Below are positions 18,533-27,341 of a stretch of DNA of 64,000 nt, one piece after another (positions within the stretch are counted from its first letter, which is position 1; each line of letters opens with the position of its first letter). The stretch lies in the IMG/VR virus record IMGVR_UViG_3300046787_000130, positions 62,001 through 126,000 of that record, one strand, 5' to 3'. The position numbers and the translations under genes were made by a program. Source of the stretch: a virus. Below the pieces are notes generated by a model. That model did not search any database. It worked only from the letters and a program-made list of their open reading frames with translations, and was not told the origin of the DNA.

Positions 18533-18988
18533 ATGGCTAATAAACTTGAAACTCCTCCTTTGGAGCAGATTATTGAGCATTGGACCAAGGATTCTGAAGT
18601 AGACTCTACAGAACCTGGCAAGGAAATTCTCCGTATTCCTTTGCTACACAACAAGTACAACAAGTTTCTAACTCTTCATAACCTTTCAGCCAAGAAAGCA
18701 GGTTATGATTATGCCAAAATGAAAAAGACCAAGTGGGCATACTATAGTGGTAGAATGTCGCAGGAAGAGTTGGATAAGTATGGTTGGGAGCCATTTCAAT
18801 TTGTTCTCAAGACCGATATCAATCTCTATCTTGATGGAGATGATGACCTGAATAAGTTAGCCCGAAAGAAAGCCTATCATGAAGAAGCCTCATCTTTCTG
18901 TACTAATGTTATGAAGGAATTAAACAATCGTACTTGGCAGCTGAAGGAATTTATGGCATGGGAGCGATTCATCAGCGGACAATTCTAA
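18533..18988 (+). CDS. uvsY: Recombination mediator UvsY
   Basis: Encodes 151 residues (T4 137). Contains L-E-Q-I-I-E-H-W, Y-Y-S-G-R-M, Y-G-W-E-P-F and the C-terminal W-E-R-F-I-S-G, conserved in UvsY. It loads UvsX onto gp32-covered single-stranded DNA. It sits between the gp23 block and uvsW, as in related phages. Confidence 0.93.
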   Translation: MANKLETPPLEQIIEHWTKDSEVDSTEPGKEILRIPLLHNKYNKFLTLHNLSAKKAGYDYAKMKKTKWAYYSGRMSQEELDKYGWEPFQFVLKTDINLYLDGDDDLNKLARKKAYHEEASSFCTNVMKELNNRTWQLKEFMAWERFISGQF

Positions 18989-20443
18989 ATGGTTGATATA
19001 GAGATACACCAACTTAATAACAGTTACATAAAGGTTATTTGCGAACCATCTATTAGTCAGGAACTATGTGATTTCTTTACGTTTGATGTTCCTGGCGCAC
19101 AGTTCTCTCCTCAATACAAGAGTAGATACTGGGATGGTAAAATTAGACTCTATTCAATAAAGACTAATCAAGTATACGCAGGTTTGGCTTCTCATGTAGA
19201 AGCCTTTGCTGAATTGCAGGGTTATACTTGCAGTAAAACAATGCTTAATGATACTCCGGTAACATTACCCAACAAAGAGTTCATTAGCAAACTTAATTTA
19301 CCTGTTGAACCTAGAGATTACCAGATTGCTGCTTTCTTGTACTCACTAACCAAGAAGCGCACTGTTCTACTGTCTCCAACAGCATCTGGTAAGTCTCTAA
19401 TCATCTATCTGATAGCAAGTTGGTTGTTATCTCACGGCAAGAAGCAAGGATTGCTAATTGTCCCAACTGTATCTCTTGTTGAGCAGATGTATAGTGACTT
19501 TAAGTCATATGGGCTAGATGTAGACAAGTACTGTCAGAAAATCTATCAGGGTCAGGATAAAGCCCCATCTGCTCCCCTAGTAATCTCAACTTGGCAATCA
19601 ATCTTTGAAATGCCAAAATCATATTTCGCTAAGTTTGATTTCGTTATTGGAGATGAAGCCCATACATTCGCGGCTAAGTCTTTGACGGCAATTATGACCC
19701 GTCTTGTTAATTGTGACTATCGCATTGGTACAACTGGTACACTTGATGGTACTAAGGTCAACAAACTAGTGCTTGAAGGTCTGTTTGGTCCTGTAAAGAA
19801 GTTTATCTCTACCAAGGAACTAATTGACAGAGGGCAACTAGCTGACTTTGGTATCAAGTGTTTAATTCTACAGTATGCTGAGCAAGTGTGCAAAGAATTA
19901 AAAGGAAAGACCTATCAGGAAGAGATTGAATTTCTAATAGGTTGTGATAACAGAAATAAATTCATTACAAATTTGACTTTATCGCTGAAAGGTAATACAC
20001 TAGTACTTTATAGTTACGTTGAGAAGCATGGCAAGGTGCTTTTTGAGTTGATACAACAACAAGTAACTGAAGGTCGCAAAGTGTTCTTTATTCACGGTGG
20101 AGTTGATGCGTTAGACCGTGAAGCAGTTAGAGCAATCACCGAAAAGGAAACTGATGCCATCATCGTTGCTTCCTACGGCACGTTCTCTACTGGCATTAAT
20201 ATACGCAACCTACATAATATAGTCTTTGCATCTCCTACTAAGAGCAAGATTCGTACACTACAATCGATTGGTCGTGGTCTACGATTAGGAGAGAATAAAG
20301 ATAAGGCTATGTTGTATGATATATCTGATGATTTAAGATACAAGACAAACGTAAACTTTACGCTACGTCATTTTGAAGAACGAGTGAAGATGTATAGTGA
20401 AGAGAAGTTTACATTCACTACAAATACGATAAGGATAGCATAA
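18989..20443 (+). CDS. uvsW: UvsW-type recombination/repair helicase
   Basis: Encodes 484 residues (T4 503). N-terminal UvsW domain with P-Q-Y-K-S-R-Y-W-D-G-K-I-R-L-Y, then SF2 motifs: Walker A in P-T-A-S-G-K-S (about 131-137), D-E-A-H (about 219-222) and the terminal Q-S-I-G-R-G-L-R-L. It branch-migrates D-loops and replication forks and, in T4, shuts off origin R-loops. It begins directly after the uvsY stop and overlaps the next gene by one base. Confidence 0.95.
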   Translation: MVDIEIHQLNNSYIKVICEPSISQELCDFFTFDVPGAQFSPQYKSRYWDGKIRLYSIKTNQVYAGLASHVEAFAELQGYTCSKTMLNDTPVTLPNKEFISKLNLPVEPRDYQIAAFLYSLTKKRTVLLSPTASGKSLIIYLIASWLLSHGKKQGLLIVPTVSLVEQMYSDFKSYGLDVDKYCQKIYQGQDKAPSAPLVISTWQSIFEMPKSYFAKFDFVIGDEAHTFAAKSLTAIMTRLVNCDYRIGTTGTLDGTKVNKLVLEGLFGPVKKFISTKELIDRGQLADFGIKCLILQYAEQVCKELKGKTYQEEIEFLIGCDNRNKFITNLTLSLKGNTLVLYSYVEKHGKVLFELIQQQVTEGRKVFFIHGGVDALDREAVRAITEKETDAIIVASYGTFSTGINIRNLHNIVFASPTKSKIRTLQSIGRGLRLGENKDKAMLYDISDDLRYKTNVNFTLRHFEERVKMYSEEKFTFTTNTIRIA

Positions 20444-20835
20444 TGACACAACAAATCGAGTTTATGCGCCTAACTACAGGCGAAGAGATTGTTGCTTCTG
20501 TAACACATAATGGCGACAAGATTCGTATTGACAATCCGCTTATTGTTGAAGTTGAAACCTTTATGGAAGAAGGTAAGCAGCTGCTATACATGAAGGAATA
20601 TCTCCCACAGTCTATCGTTGATATCAAGAGCGTTGAGATTCCTTCAGATATGGTAATCATTGCTGTTAAGGTCAGCGAAGAATTTCTTGACCAGTACAAT
20701 CAAGCAACTGAGTATTTTTATAACTCAGAAATTAAAAAGCCTTCTAAAAAGAAGGCTAATAAAGTTGATGAGACAGGAAAGGTAGTTGCTTTATTTGAAG
20801 CACTATTGGAGAAGAAGGATAAAACAGTTCATTGA
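20443..20835 (+). CDS. Small beta-barrel-like conserved phage protein
   Basis: Encodes 130 residues. The N-terminal half (L-T-T-G-E-E-I-V-A-S-V, then N-P-L-I-V-E-V) looks like the Sm/SH3-like small beta proteins found near replication genes of aquatic T4-like phages. A second copy of the family lies at 49377-49673 before DNA polymerase. The C-terminus is Lys-rich (K-K-P-S-K-K-K). Function is unknown; nucleic-acid binding is possible. Confidence 0.7.
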   Translation: MTQQIEFMRLTTGEEIVASVTHNGDKIRIDNPLIVEVETFMEEGKQLLYMKEYLPQSIVDIKSVEIPSDMVIIAVKVSEEFLDQYNQATEYFYNSEIKKPSKKKANKVDETGKVVALFEALLEKKDKTVH

Positions 20836-20840
20836 TACTA

Positions 20841-20906
20841 TTAACTAACGAATCAGTGATTGTTAACTAACGACTTGCTTACTAGTAACTAAAGAATCAC
20901 TTCACA
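20841..20906 (+). repeat. Three 22-bp tandem repeats upstream of gp55
   Basis: Cores TTAACTAACG (20841), TTAACTAACG (20863) and GTAACTAAAG (20885) are spaced exactly 22 bases, about two helical turns. Units 1 and 3 also share AATCA after the core. Three copies on one DNA face suggest a protein-binding array. A possible weak -10 (TATATA, 20921-20926) follows before gp55. Confidence 0.65.
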
Positions 20907-20954
20907 GCGGACATACTGATTATATACCCTACAGAGAGAAAAGTAAAGTAAATT

Positions 20955-21479
20955 ATGGCAAAGAATCACTACATTGATAACAAACTATTTCTAGTACACA
21001 TGACTGAATACCGTGCTGCGGTAGATGTTGCTAAGGCTGAAGATAAGAAAAAGCCTCAGATTCCAAGATATGTTGCTGAAGCATTTATGAAGATTGCGGA
21101 GAACCTTTCACACAAACCCAACTTCCTATCCTATTCATTCAGAGATGAAATGGTTGCTGATGCGATTGAAAATTGTGTAATGTATGCTAGCAACTTTGAC
21201 CCGAAAAAGTCATCAAATCCGTTTGCCTATTTCACTCAAATAGCGTATTATGCTTTCTTGAGGCGCATCCATCGCGAGAAGAAGCAGCTGTACGTTAAGT
21301 ACAAGTCTACTGAACAGGCTGGTATCATGGATGAGTTTGAACAACTTGAGTCTGATGATGGTCAGACAAGACAGTTTGAAATGTATGAGAACATCTCTGA
21401 GTTTATTGAAAACTTTGAAACAGCAAAGAAGAACAAGAAACTTAAGAAGATGAATCTGGAGAAGTTTGTAGAGGAATAG
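20955..21479 (+). CDS. 55: Late sigma factor gp55
   Basis: Encodes 174 residues (T4 185). The core N-P-F-A-Y-F-T-Q-I-A-Y-Y-A-F-L-R-R-I-H-R-E-K is the gp55 region-2-like DNA and polymerase-binding segment. The C-terminal M-N-L-E-K-F-V-E-E resembles the short sliding-clamp-binding tail used in T4 late transcription. It should direct the host polymerase to TATAAATA promoters found throughout this window. Confidence 0.95.
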   Translation: MAKNHYIDNKLFLVHMTEYRAAVDVAKAEDKKKPQIPRYVAEAFMKIAENLSHKPNFLSYSFRDEMVADAIENCVMYASNFDPKKSSNPFAYFTQIAYYAFLRRIHREKKQLYVKYKSTEQAGIMDEFEQLESDDGQTRQFEMYENISEFIENFETAKKNKKLKKMNLEKFVEE

Positions 21480-21480
21480 T

Positions 21481-22545
21481 ATGAAATTATGTATAATCGG
21501 GGACTTGCATTTCGGAATGCGAAATGATAGCCCTATCTTTCATGAACTGTATAAGAACTTCTATCAAAACACCTTGTTCCCCTATTTGGATGAGCATAAC
21601 ATCAATGCCATCTTCCAATTAGGGGACTTGTTTGATAGACGCAAGTTCATCAACTTCCATACACTTGAGCAAGTCAAGTCATACTTCTTTGATGAACTAG
21701 AATCAAGAGGCATTACGTTACATACGCTTCTTGGTAATCATGATGTTTACTGGAAGAATACGTTACAAGTAAACTCTACGTCTCTAGTATTGGGGGAGTA
21801 TGGCAACGTTGTTGTTTATGACACTCCTACTACAGTAGATTTTGGAGGTTTAGCAATAGACGTGATTCCGTGGATTTGCGAAAGTAACGAAGCCCAAGTA
21901 AAGACATTCATATCAGAAACTAGGTCTGAGGTCTGCTTAGGTCATTTCGAGTTGATAGGCTTTGAAATGGACAGAGGAAACGTCTGTCACGAAGGATTTG
22001 ACCCTTCAATGTTGTCTCGCTATGAAACAGTAATGACTGGACACTTCCATCATCCATCATCGAAGAATAACATTGTTTATGTCGGTGCGCCTGGAGAGAT
22101 GACTTGGGCTGATTACAATGACCCAAGAGGCTTCTACATCTATGATACTGATACACGAGAACTAGAATTCATCGTCAATCCGTATACAATCTTCCGTAAG
22201 ATTTTCTATAACGATGATGACTTGTTCCTTAATGATGTACAGAACAAAGACTATTCTGAGTTCAAGGGCAAGTATGTTAAGTTGGTTGTATCAAAGAAGT
22301 CTAATGTATTCTTGTTTGAAACTTTTCTCGACAACCTAACAAAGTCTGGCGCCATAGATGTTTCTGTGGTTGAAGACTTTACGGATGTCAATACATCGGA
22401 TACAATAGGAGAGGTAGACCAAGCAGATGATACTACTACCATCCTTGATAAGTATATTGATGGCATTGAGATTGATTTGAACAAGGTCAAACTGAAGAAC
22501 ATTATTAGAGATATCTACACGGAAGCATTGACTATAGAATCATGA
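21481..22545 (+). CDS. 47: Recombination endonuclease subunit gp47 (Mre11-like)
   Basis: Encodes 354 residues (T4 339). Calcineurin-type metallophosphoesterase motifs: G-D-L-H-F-G near the start, L-G-D-L-F-D-R-R, L-G-N-H-D and T-G-H-F-H. With gp46 it forms the Mre11/Rad50-like complex that resects DNA ends for recombination-dependent replication and degrades host DNA. ATGA overlap with gp46 gives translational coupling. Confidence 0.95.
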   Translation: MKLCIIGDLHFGMRNDSPIFHELYKNFYQNTLFPYLDEHNINAIFQLGDLFDRRKFINFHTLEQVKSYFFDELESRGITLHTLLGNHDVYWKNTLQVNSTSLVLGEYGNVVVYDTPTTVDFGGLAIDVIPWICESNEAQVKTFISETRSEVCLGHFELIGFEMDRGNVCHEGFDPSMLSRYETVMTGHFHHPSSKNNIVYVGAPGEMTWADYNDPRGFYIYDTDTRELEFIVNPYTIFRKIFYNDDDLFLNDVQNKDYSEFKGKYVKLVVSKKSNVFLFETFLDNLTKSGAIDVSVVEDFTDVNTSDTIGEVDQADDTTTILDKYIDGIEIDLNKVKLKNIIRDIYTEALTIES

Positions 22546-24254
22546 TTATATTCCAAAACATTCGATGGAAGAATTTCCTGTCTACAGGAAATGTCTTTAC
22601 TGAGTTAGCACTTAACAAGCATAGCAATACGCTGATTGTCGGTGAGAATGGCGCAGGCAAGTCTACGCTACTTGACGCTGTCACGTTTGCTTTGTTTGGT
22701 AAGCCATACCGCAACATTAACAAGCCTCAACTAGTTAACTCTATCAATAACAAGGATTGTCTTGTTGAACTAGAGTTTCAACTAGGCGAGAAGCAGTATC
22801 AGATTCGTAGAGGCATCAAGCCTAACGTGTTTGAGATTAAGTTAGATGGCGAGTTGCTTAACCAAGACTCAAAGGCTAAAGACTATCAGGACATGCTTGA
22901 GCGGTTAATCCTCAAGATGAACCATAAGTCATTTACGCAGATTGTAATCCTTGGTAGTGCTTCATTCACTCCATTTATGCAACTCAACGCAGCTGACCGT
23001 CGTGCTGTTATTGAAGACTTGCTTGACATCCAAATCTTTTCTAACATGAACTCAATCGTGAAAGATAAGGTGAATGGACTCAAGTCTGAAATTAATGAAC
23101 TCAAGATTCGACTTGATAACGTGAAAGAGAAGATTGAACTTCATAAGAAGCATATTGAGGAGATGAAGAAGAATAATCAAGAGATGATTGATGCTAAGCA
23201 GACTGAGTTTGAACAAAACATTACTGCGGTCAAGGCATATCAGGAAGACCAAGAGAAGATTCAGTCTGAAATTGAAGCACTGGTTGAGCAAGTATCTGAC
23301 CTTGTTGCCGTTAGAAGCAAGAACAACAAGTTGATTAGTTTTGAGGCTAAGATTCAACAGAACATTAGCAAAACAGAAAAAGAGTTTGAGTTCTATCACG
23401 ATAACGATAACTGCCCGACTTGTAAGCAGGTGCTAGAGTCTACCTTTAAAGGCGAAAAGATTGTTGAATGCGAACGCAAGTTTGAAGAATACAATAAGGG
23501 TCTTGAGAAGTTAAAGGCAGAGCAAGAGACTGTTACTGCAAGAATCGCAGAGATTGAAGTGGTTAATAAGACCATTTCAAGTCATCAAGCCAATGTTGCT
23601 AGGACTAGTGTTTCTGTTTCTCACCTTCAGAAGTATAATATCAACCTTCAGAAAGAAATTGAAAGGCTAAGTGAAAGCAAGAGCATTAGTGCTGATACCA
23701 AGGAAGAGTCAAAGAAACTTGTTGAAGAGTATACAGGTTACTTAGAACGTCGCAAGGTAGCAACAGAAGAGAAGCAATACTATGACATTGCTGCTCAACT
23801 ACTGAAGGATGGTGGCATCAAGGCTAAGATTATCAAGCAGTACTTGCCTGTCATCAATAAACTGGTAAATAAGTATCTTGCGTCTATGGACTTCTTTGTC
23901 AACTTTAACATTGATGAAGAGTTCAAAGAGACTATCAAGTCAAGACATCGTGATGATTTCAGTTATGAAAACTTTTCAGAAGGTGAGAAGCAGAAGATTG
24001 ACTTATCGCTACTCTTGACTTGGCGCGCGATTGCGCGTATGAAGAACAGCGTCAATACCAACTTGCTCATCCTAGATGAGACATTTGACTCAAGTCTAGA
24101 TGGTAAGGGTACTGACTCATTGCTACAGATTCTTCAGACTCTACCAGATAACACTAATGTTTTTGTTATCTCGCACAAAGACCAACTGTTTGATAAATTT
24201 GCTAACGCTATTCGCTTTGAGAAAAAGCAAAACTTTTCGAGGATTGCCCCATGA
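22542..24254 (+). CDS. 46: Recombination endonuclease subunit gp46 (Rad50-like)
   Basis: Encodes 570 residues (T4 560). Walker A is G-E-N-G-A-G-K-S-T (about 33-41). A coiled-coil arm carries the zinc hook C-P-T-C (about 291-294). The ABC signature is F-S-E-G-E-K-Q-K, with Walker B L-L-I-L-D-E-T-F-D. It dimerises through the hook and works with gp47. ATGA overlaps at both ends link it to gp47 and the deformylase. Confidence 0.96.
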   Translation: MIIFQNIRWKNFLSTGNVFTELALNKHSNTLIVGENGAGKSTLLDAVTFALFGKPYRNINKPQLVNSINNKDCLVELEFQLGEKQYQIRRGIKPNVFEIKLDGELLNQDSKAKDYQDMLERLILKMNHKSFTQIVILGSASFTPFMQLNAADRRAVIEDLLDIQIFSNMNSIVKDKVNGLKSEINELKIRLDNVKEKIELHKKHIEEMKKNNQEMIDAKQTEFEQNITAVKAYQEDQEKIQSEIEALVEQVSDLVAVRSKNNKLISFEAKIQQNISKTEKEFEFYHDNDNCPTCKQVLESTFKGEKIVECERKFEEYNKGLEKLKAEQETVTARIAEIEVVNKTISSHQANVARTSVSVSHLQKYNINLQKEIERLSESKSISADTKEESKKLVEEYTGYLERRKVATEEKQYYDIAAQLLKDGGIKAKIIKQYLPVINKLVNKYLASMDFFVNFNIDEEFKETIKSRHRDDFSYENFSEGEKQKIDLSLLLTWRAIARMKNSVNTNLLILDETFDSSLDGKGTDSLLQILQTLPDNTNVFVISHKDQLFDKFANAIRFEKKQNFSRIAP

Positions 24255-24838
24255 GTAAGATGGTTAAGTTTGTTAATGGTCATATGATTTCGTATGAAGT
24301 ACTAAAACTAGTTGATAAGTATGACCCTATCCTACATAAGCCAACAATCCCTGTTGACTTTAACAACTTACAAGAGCAGCAAATAGACACAGCTGAATTG
24401 GCTTATTCGCTTGTAGAAACTATGAATAAGTTAGGTGGTCTGGGTTTATCTGCTAATCAGGTTGGCATCCCTTATCGCGTATGTGCTATTAATGTCGGTA
24501 AGGAAGCACACATACTTTTCAACCCAAGAGTAGTCATGATTTCTGGTAATGTATCTAAGTTAAAGGAAGGCTGTTTGTCATTTCCTGGGCTTTATCTAGA
24601 AGTTGGTAGACCTGAACTGGTAACTGTTGAGTTTTACGGTATTGATGGTGCTAAGCAAATTCAAACTTATGAGGGAGTCCATGCTATTTGTGTACAGCAT
24701 GAGATTGACCACCTAGATGGTATTTGCTACACGAAGAAAGTTTCTCCATTAGTTCTTGAACGTGAGAAGAAAAAGGTCAAAAAGAACATGCGCAAAATCA
24801 AGGAAGCAGCGCAAAGAATAGCCCGAAATTCTAACTAA
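24251..24838 (+). CDS. def: Peptide deformylase
   Basis: Encodes 195 residues. All three deformylase motifs are present: G-L-S-A-N-Q-V-G (motif 1), E-G-C-L-S-F-P (motif 2, metal Cys) and Q-H-E-I-D-H-L-D-G (motif 3, HExxH). It removes N-formyl groups from new proteins. Phage deformylases are known from aquatic T4-like phages and are thought to sustain turnover or maturation of host and phage proteins during infection. ATGA overlap with gp46 places it in the recombination operon. Confidence 0.95.
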   Translation: MSKMVKFVNGHMISYEVLKLVDKYDPILHKPTIPVDFNNLQEQQIDTAELAYSLVETMNKLGGLGLSANQVGIPYRVCAINVGKEAHILFNPRVVMISGNVSKLKEGCLSFPGLYLEVGRPELVTVEFYGIDGAKQIQTYEGVHAICVQHEIDHLDGICYTKKVSPLVLEREKKKVKKNMRKIKEAAQRIARNSN

Positions 24839-24890
24839 TTGATTTTACAGAAGTTTTCTGCATCGACTTTTTATCAGAATCCGGTATTAT
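24839..24890 (+). promoter_or_regulatory. Promoter cassette copy 1 (TTGATT-N18-TCGACT-N16-TATTAT)
   Basis: TTGATT 24839-24844, -35-like TCGACT 24863-24868, -10 TATTAT 24885-24890. It shares exact spacing and much flanking sequence with four other copies. ATGATG begins 6 bases after the -10, near the expected transcription start. Confidence 0.8.
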
Positions 24891-24896
24891 ATACCT

Positions 24897-25016
24897 ATGA
24901 TGAAAACTTATGAAGTGCTGACGTGGGCGCATGCGCATAATCGTAAGTCATTGATTCTTAACGCTTTTTTGACATTGACTTTTACGCAGTTTCCCGTATA
25001 CTTTAAGGGTAACTGA
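24897..25016 (+). CDS. Possible 39-residue leader ORF
   Basis: ATGATG at the predicted +1 opens a 39-codon frame (starting M-M-K-T-Y-E-V-L-T-W-A-H) that ends just before the ribosome-binding site of the VWA gene and runs through the second promoter. It could be a leaderless leader peptide or chance; there is no Shine-Dalgarno site and no recognised family. Confidence 0.25.
   Translation: MMKTYEVLTWAHAHNRKSLILNAFLTLTFTQFPVYFKGN
24951..25002 (+). promoter_or_regulatory. Promoter cassette copy 2 (TTGATT-N18-TTGACT-N16-TATACT)
   Basis: TTGATT 24951-24956, TTGACT 24975-24980, TATACT 24997-25002. It lies directly upstream of the VWA gene, whose GAGG and ATG follow. It is tandem with copy 1, 112 bases downstream. 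Confidence 0.85.
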
Positions 25017-25026
25017 GGAAAACATT

Positions 25027-27234
25027 ATGGAATTAATTCAAAGCAAATCTGTTCTTGCGCGCCTCATGGCTGCTGAGAACATCAACATTCACCACCAGAA
25101 TGTGCCCACGGCATATTTTGACCTCAAGAATCGTTCGCTTGTCCTGCCCATGTGGGGTGAGATGGACGGTTACATGTATGACCTGCTCTGCGGTCATGAG
25201 GTTGGTCACGCGCTGTACACGCCGTTTGATGGCTGGCATCACAATACGCATAGCAATCCTGCTATGAAGCCATTCCTCAATGTGATTGAGGATGCGCGCA
25301 TTGAGAAGCGCATCAAGTCAAAGTTTCCTGGGCTGTCCAAGTCATTTGCTCAGGCTTATGCTGACCTGTATGAGCGTGATTTCTTTGGCATCAAGAAGAT
25401 TGATGACCTCAATACACTGAACCTCATTGACCGCATTAACTTGTATTTCAAGTTGGGCGCGCACGTCATCGTGCCGTTCACCGATGCTGAACGTGTGTTT
25501 GTTCGTGATACCAGCAACGCTGAAACGTGGGATGACGTGGTTGAGATTGCCAACCGCGTGTATGCCTATGTCAAGCAGAATGAATCCGACAAACTGAACA
25601 GCGTTCAGGATTTGATGGACAAGTTGGCTGACATGCTACAAGATGACCTTAATGATGTTGAGTCTGATGGTCAATCTGACGATTCTATGGAGTATGATGA
25701 CGCCGAATCTGATGACAGTGAGGATGATGGCGCGTCTGGCGGCATGTCTGACGAATCTGATGGTGATGGCGACGATGATTCTGACGCTGCTGGTTCTACC
25801 GGTGACGATGAAGATTCTGAAAATAGCGAGACTCCCAGCAGCACTACCGGCATGAATGGCGGCGTCAGCGATGACAAGACGCAGACTGAACCGTCATCCA
25901 TCACGGATGATATTTTCCGTCAGCGTGAATCTGAGTTGGTGTCCAACGGCAAGGGCAACGTGTATATGTTTGACCTGCCAATCCCCAACCTGAAGAACAT
26001 TATTGTTCCTGTTGAAACCACGCTCAAAAAGTTTGAGGCTGAGGCTAATCGTTTCAATCTTGATGAGATGACGCGCCAGTCTGTTTCTGAGTTCAACTCG
26101 CGCAACAGCAAGTACATTGCTATGCTGGTCAAGGAATTTGAGATGCGCAAGAATGCCACAGAATATGCCCGTGCGCAAGTTTCTCGCAGTGGTCAACTTG
26201 ACACCAGCAAACTCCATCAGTTCAAGTTGAAGAATGACCTGTTCAAGCGGGTCACTACTATCGGCAAGGGCAAGTCTCACGGCATGCAACTGGTGTTTGA
26301 CATGTCTGGTTCGATGTATGAAATCTTCAAGGAGACTGTTGAGCAGATTCTTGTGCTTTCGGTGTTCTGTAAGCGCGTCAACATTCCGTTTGAGGTGTAT
26401 GGCTTTACTGACATTCGGCGTCTGAACCCTCATGCTGGTCAGCGTTGGACACGCGGTTATGGTGAATCTGAGGCTGCGCGTAATGCCAAGCCTACCATGT
26501 ATGGTGACCCGCATTTTAGCCTCATCAAGTACCTGTCGTCAGATATGTCGGCTAGCACATACCGTCGTGCGTTTAACATGCTTGCCACCGTTGCCATGAA
26601 GTACAACAAGCACAACAACTATTTTGGTGCTGCTATGAGTTGGGATACTGCTGGCTTTGAACTTGGTGGCACGCCACTGGCTGAGACCATGATAACCATG
26701 CGCACGCTGGCTGAACAGTTTAAGCATCGCACGGGTGTTGACCACGTCAATCTGGTCATCATGACTGACGGTGAAGGGCACGGCAACAGCACCAGTCACT
26801 CTTATAACTACGCACAAGACACTGCTTATGTTGTTGACCCGCAGAACAAGGAACGTCAGAAGATATACGGCAACCAATATGGCATAAATGAAGCCGTTGA
26901 GAAACTTGTACACAAGTCGCTGTCTCAACTAGGCATCAAGGTGATTGGCTACTACATTGCCAAGCATGCTCGCCATCTCGCGTATGCTTGCCGTAGCGTC
27001 AATGCTACTGCTATGAAGGCTGCTATCAAGAAGCAGGGATTCTTTGTTGAAACCAATCGAATTGGTTTTGACAAGTATTTCCTGCTCCCGATTGGTGAGG
27101 CTCAGGCTGAAACTATGGGTGACGTTGACGCCACAAATAAGAATGCGCTGCGCACTGCCTTCAAGCAGATGCAAAAGGGCAAGCAAGCCAACCGTGCACT
27201 CGCAACCAACTTTGCCAAGGAGATTGCACTGTAA
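25027..27234 (+). CDS. Metalloprotease-like/VWA protein (CobT-like)
   Basis: Encodes 735 residues. The N-terminal domain has G-H-E-V-G-H-A-L-Y, an HExxH zinc-protease motif at about residues 58-62. A long Asp/Ser/Glu-rich linker follows (about 215-290). The C-terminal half has a VWA domain with the MIDAS start D-M-S-G-S-M (about 425-430). This layout resembles CobT/BatA-type VWA partners of MoxR ATPases, and relatives occur in aquatic T4-like phages. The next gene is such an ATPase, so they probably form a chaperone or remodelling pair. Codons are more GC-rich than in flanking phage genes, suggesting separate origin or selection. Confidence 0.8.
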   Translation: MELIQSKSVLARLMAAENINIHHQNVPTAYFDLKNRSLVLPMWGEMDGYMYDLLCGHEVGHALYTPFDGWHHNTHSNPAMKPFLNVIEDARIEKRIKSKFPGLSKSFAQAYADLYERDFFGIKKIDDLNTLNLIDRINLYFKLGAHVIVPFTDAERVFVRDTSNAETWDDVVEIANRVYAYVKQNESDKLNSVQDLMDKLADMLQDDLNDVESDGQSDDSMEYDDAESDDSEDDGASGGMSDESDGDGDDDSDAAGSTGDDEDSENSETPSSTTGMNGGVSDDKTQTEPSSITDDIFRQRESELVSNGKGNVYMFDLPIPNLKNIIVPVETTLKKFEAEANRFNLDEMTRQSVSEFNSRNSKYIAMLVKEFEMRKNATEYARAQVSRSGQLDTSKLHQFKLKNDLFKRVTTIGKGKSHGMQLVFDMSGSMYEIFKETVEQILVLSVFCKRVNIPFEVYGFTDIRRLNPHAGQRWTRGYGESEAARNAKPTMYGDPHFSLIKYLSSDMSASTYRRAFNMLATVAMKYNKHNNYFGAAMSWDTAGFELGGTPLAETMITMRTLAEQFKHRTGVDHVNLVIMTDGEGHGNSTSHSYNYAQDTAYVVDPQNKERQKIYGNQYGINEAVEKLVHKSLSQLGIKVIGYYIAKHARHLAYACRSVNATAMKAAIKKQGFFVETNRIGFDKYFLLPIGEAQAETMGDVDATNKNALRTAFKQMQKGKQANRALATNFAKEIAL

Positions 27235-27252
27235 TGGTGAAAACGTAAGTGA

Positions 27253-27304
27253 TTGATTCTACAAAAGAATTTCCCATCGACTTTTTCGCAGATTCCAGTA
27301 TACT
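27253..27304 (+). promoter_or_regulatory. Promoter cassette copy 3 (TTGATT-N18-TCGACT-N16-TATACT)
   Basis: TTGATT 27253-27258, TCGACT 27277-27282, TATACT 27299-27304. An ATGATG starts at 27311 after 6 bases and encodes an 8-residue peptide (M-M-N-N-S-S-E-V) stopping at 27337, five bases before the ATPase ATG. Confidence 0.85.
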
Positions 27305-27341
27305 TTATATATGATGAATAATTCAAGTGAGGTTTGATAGT

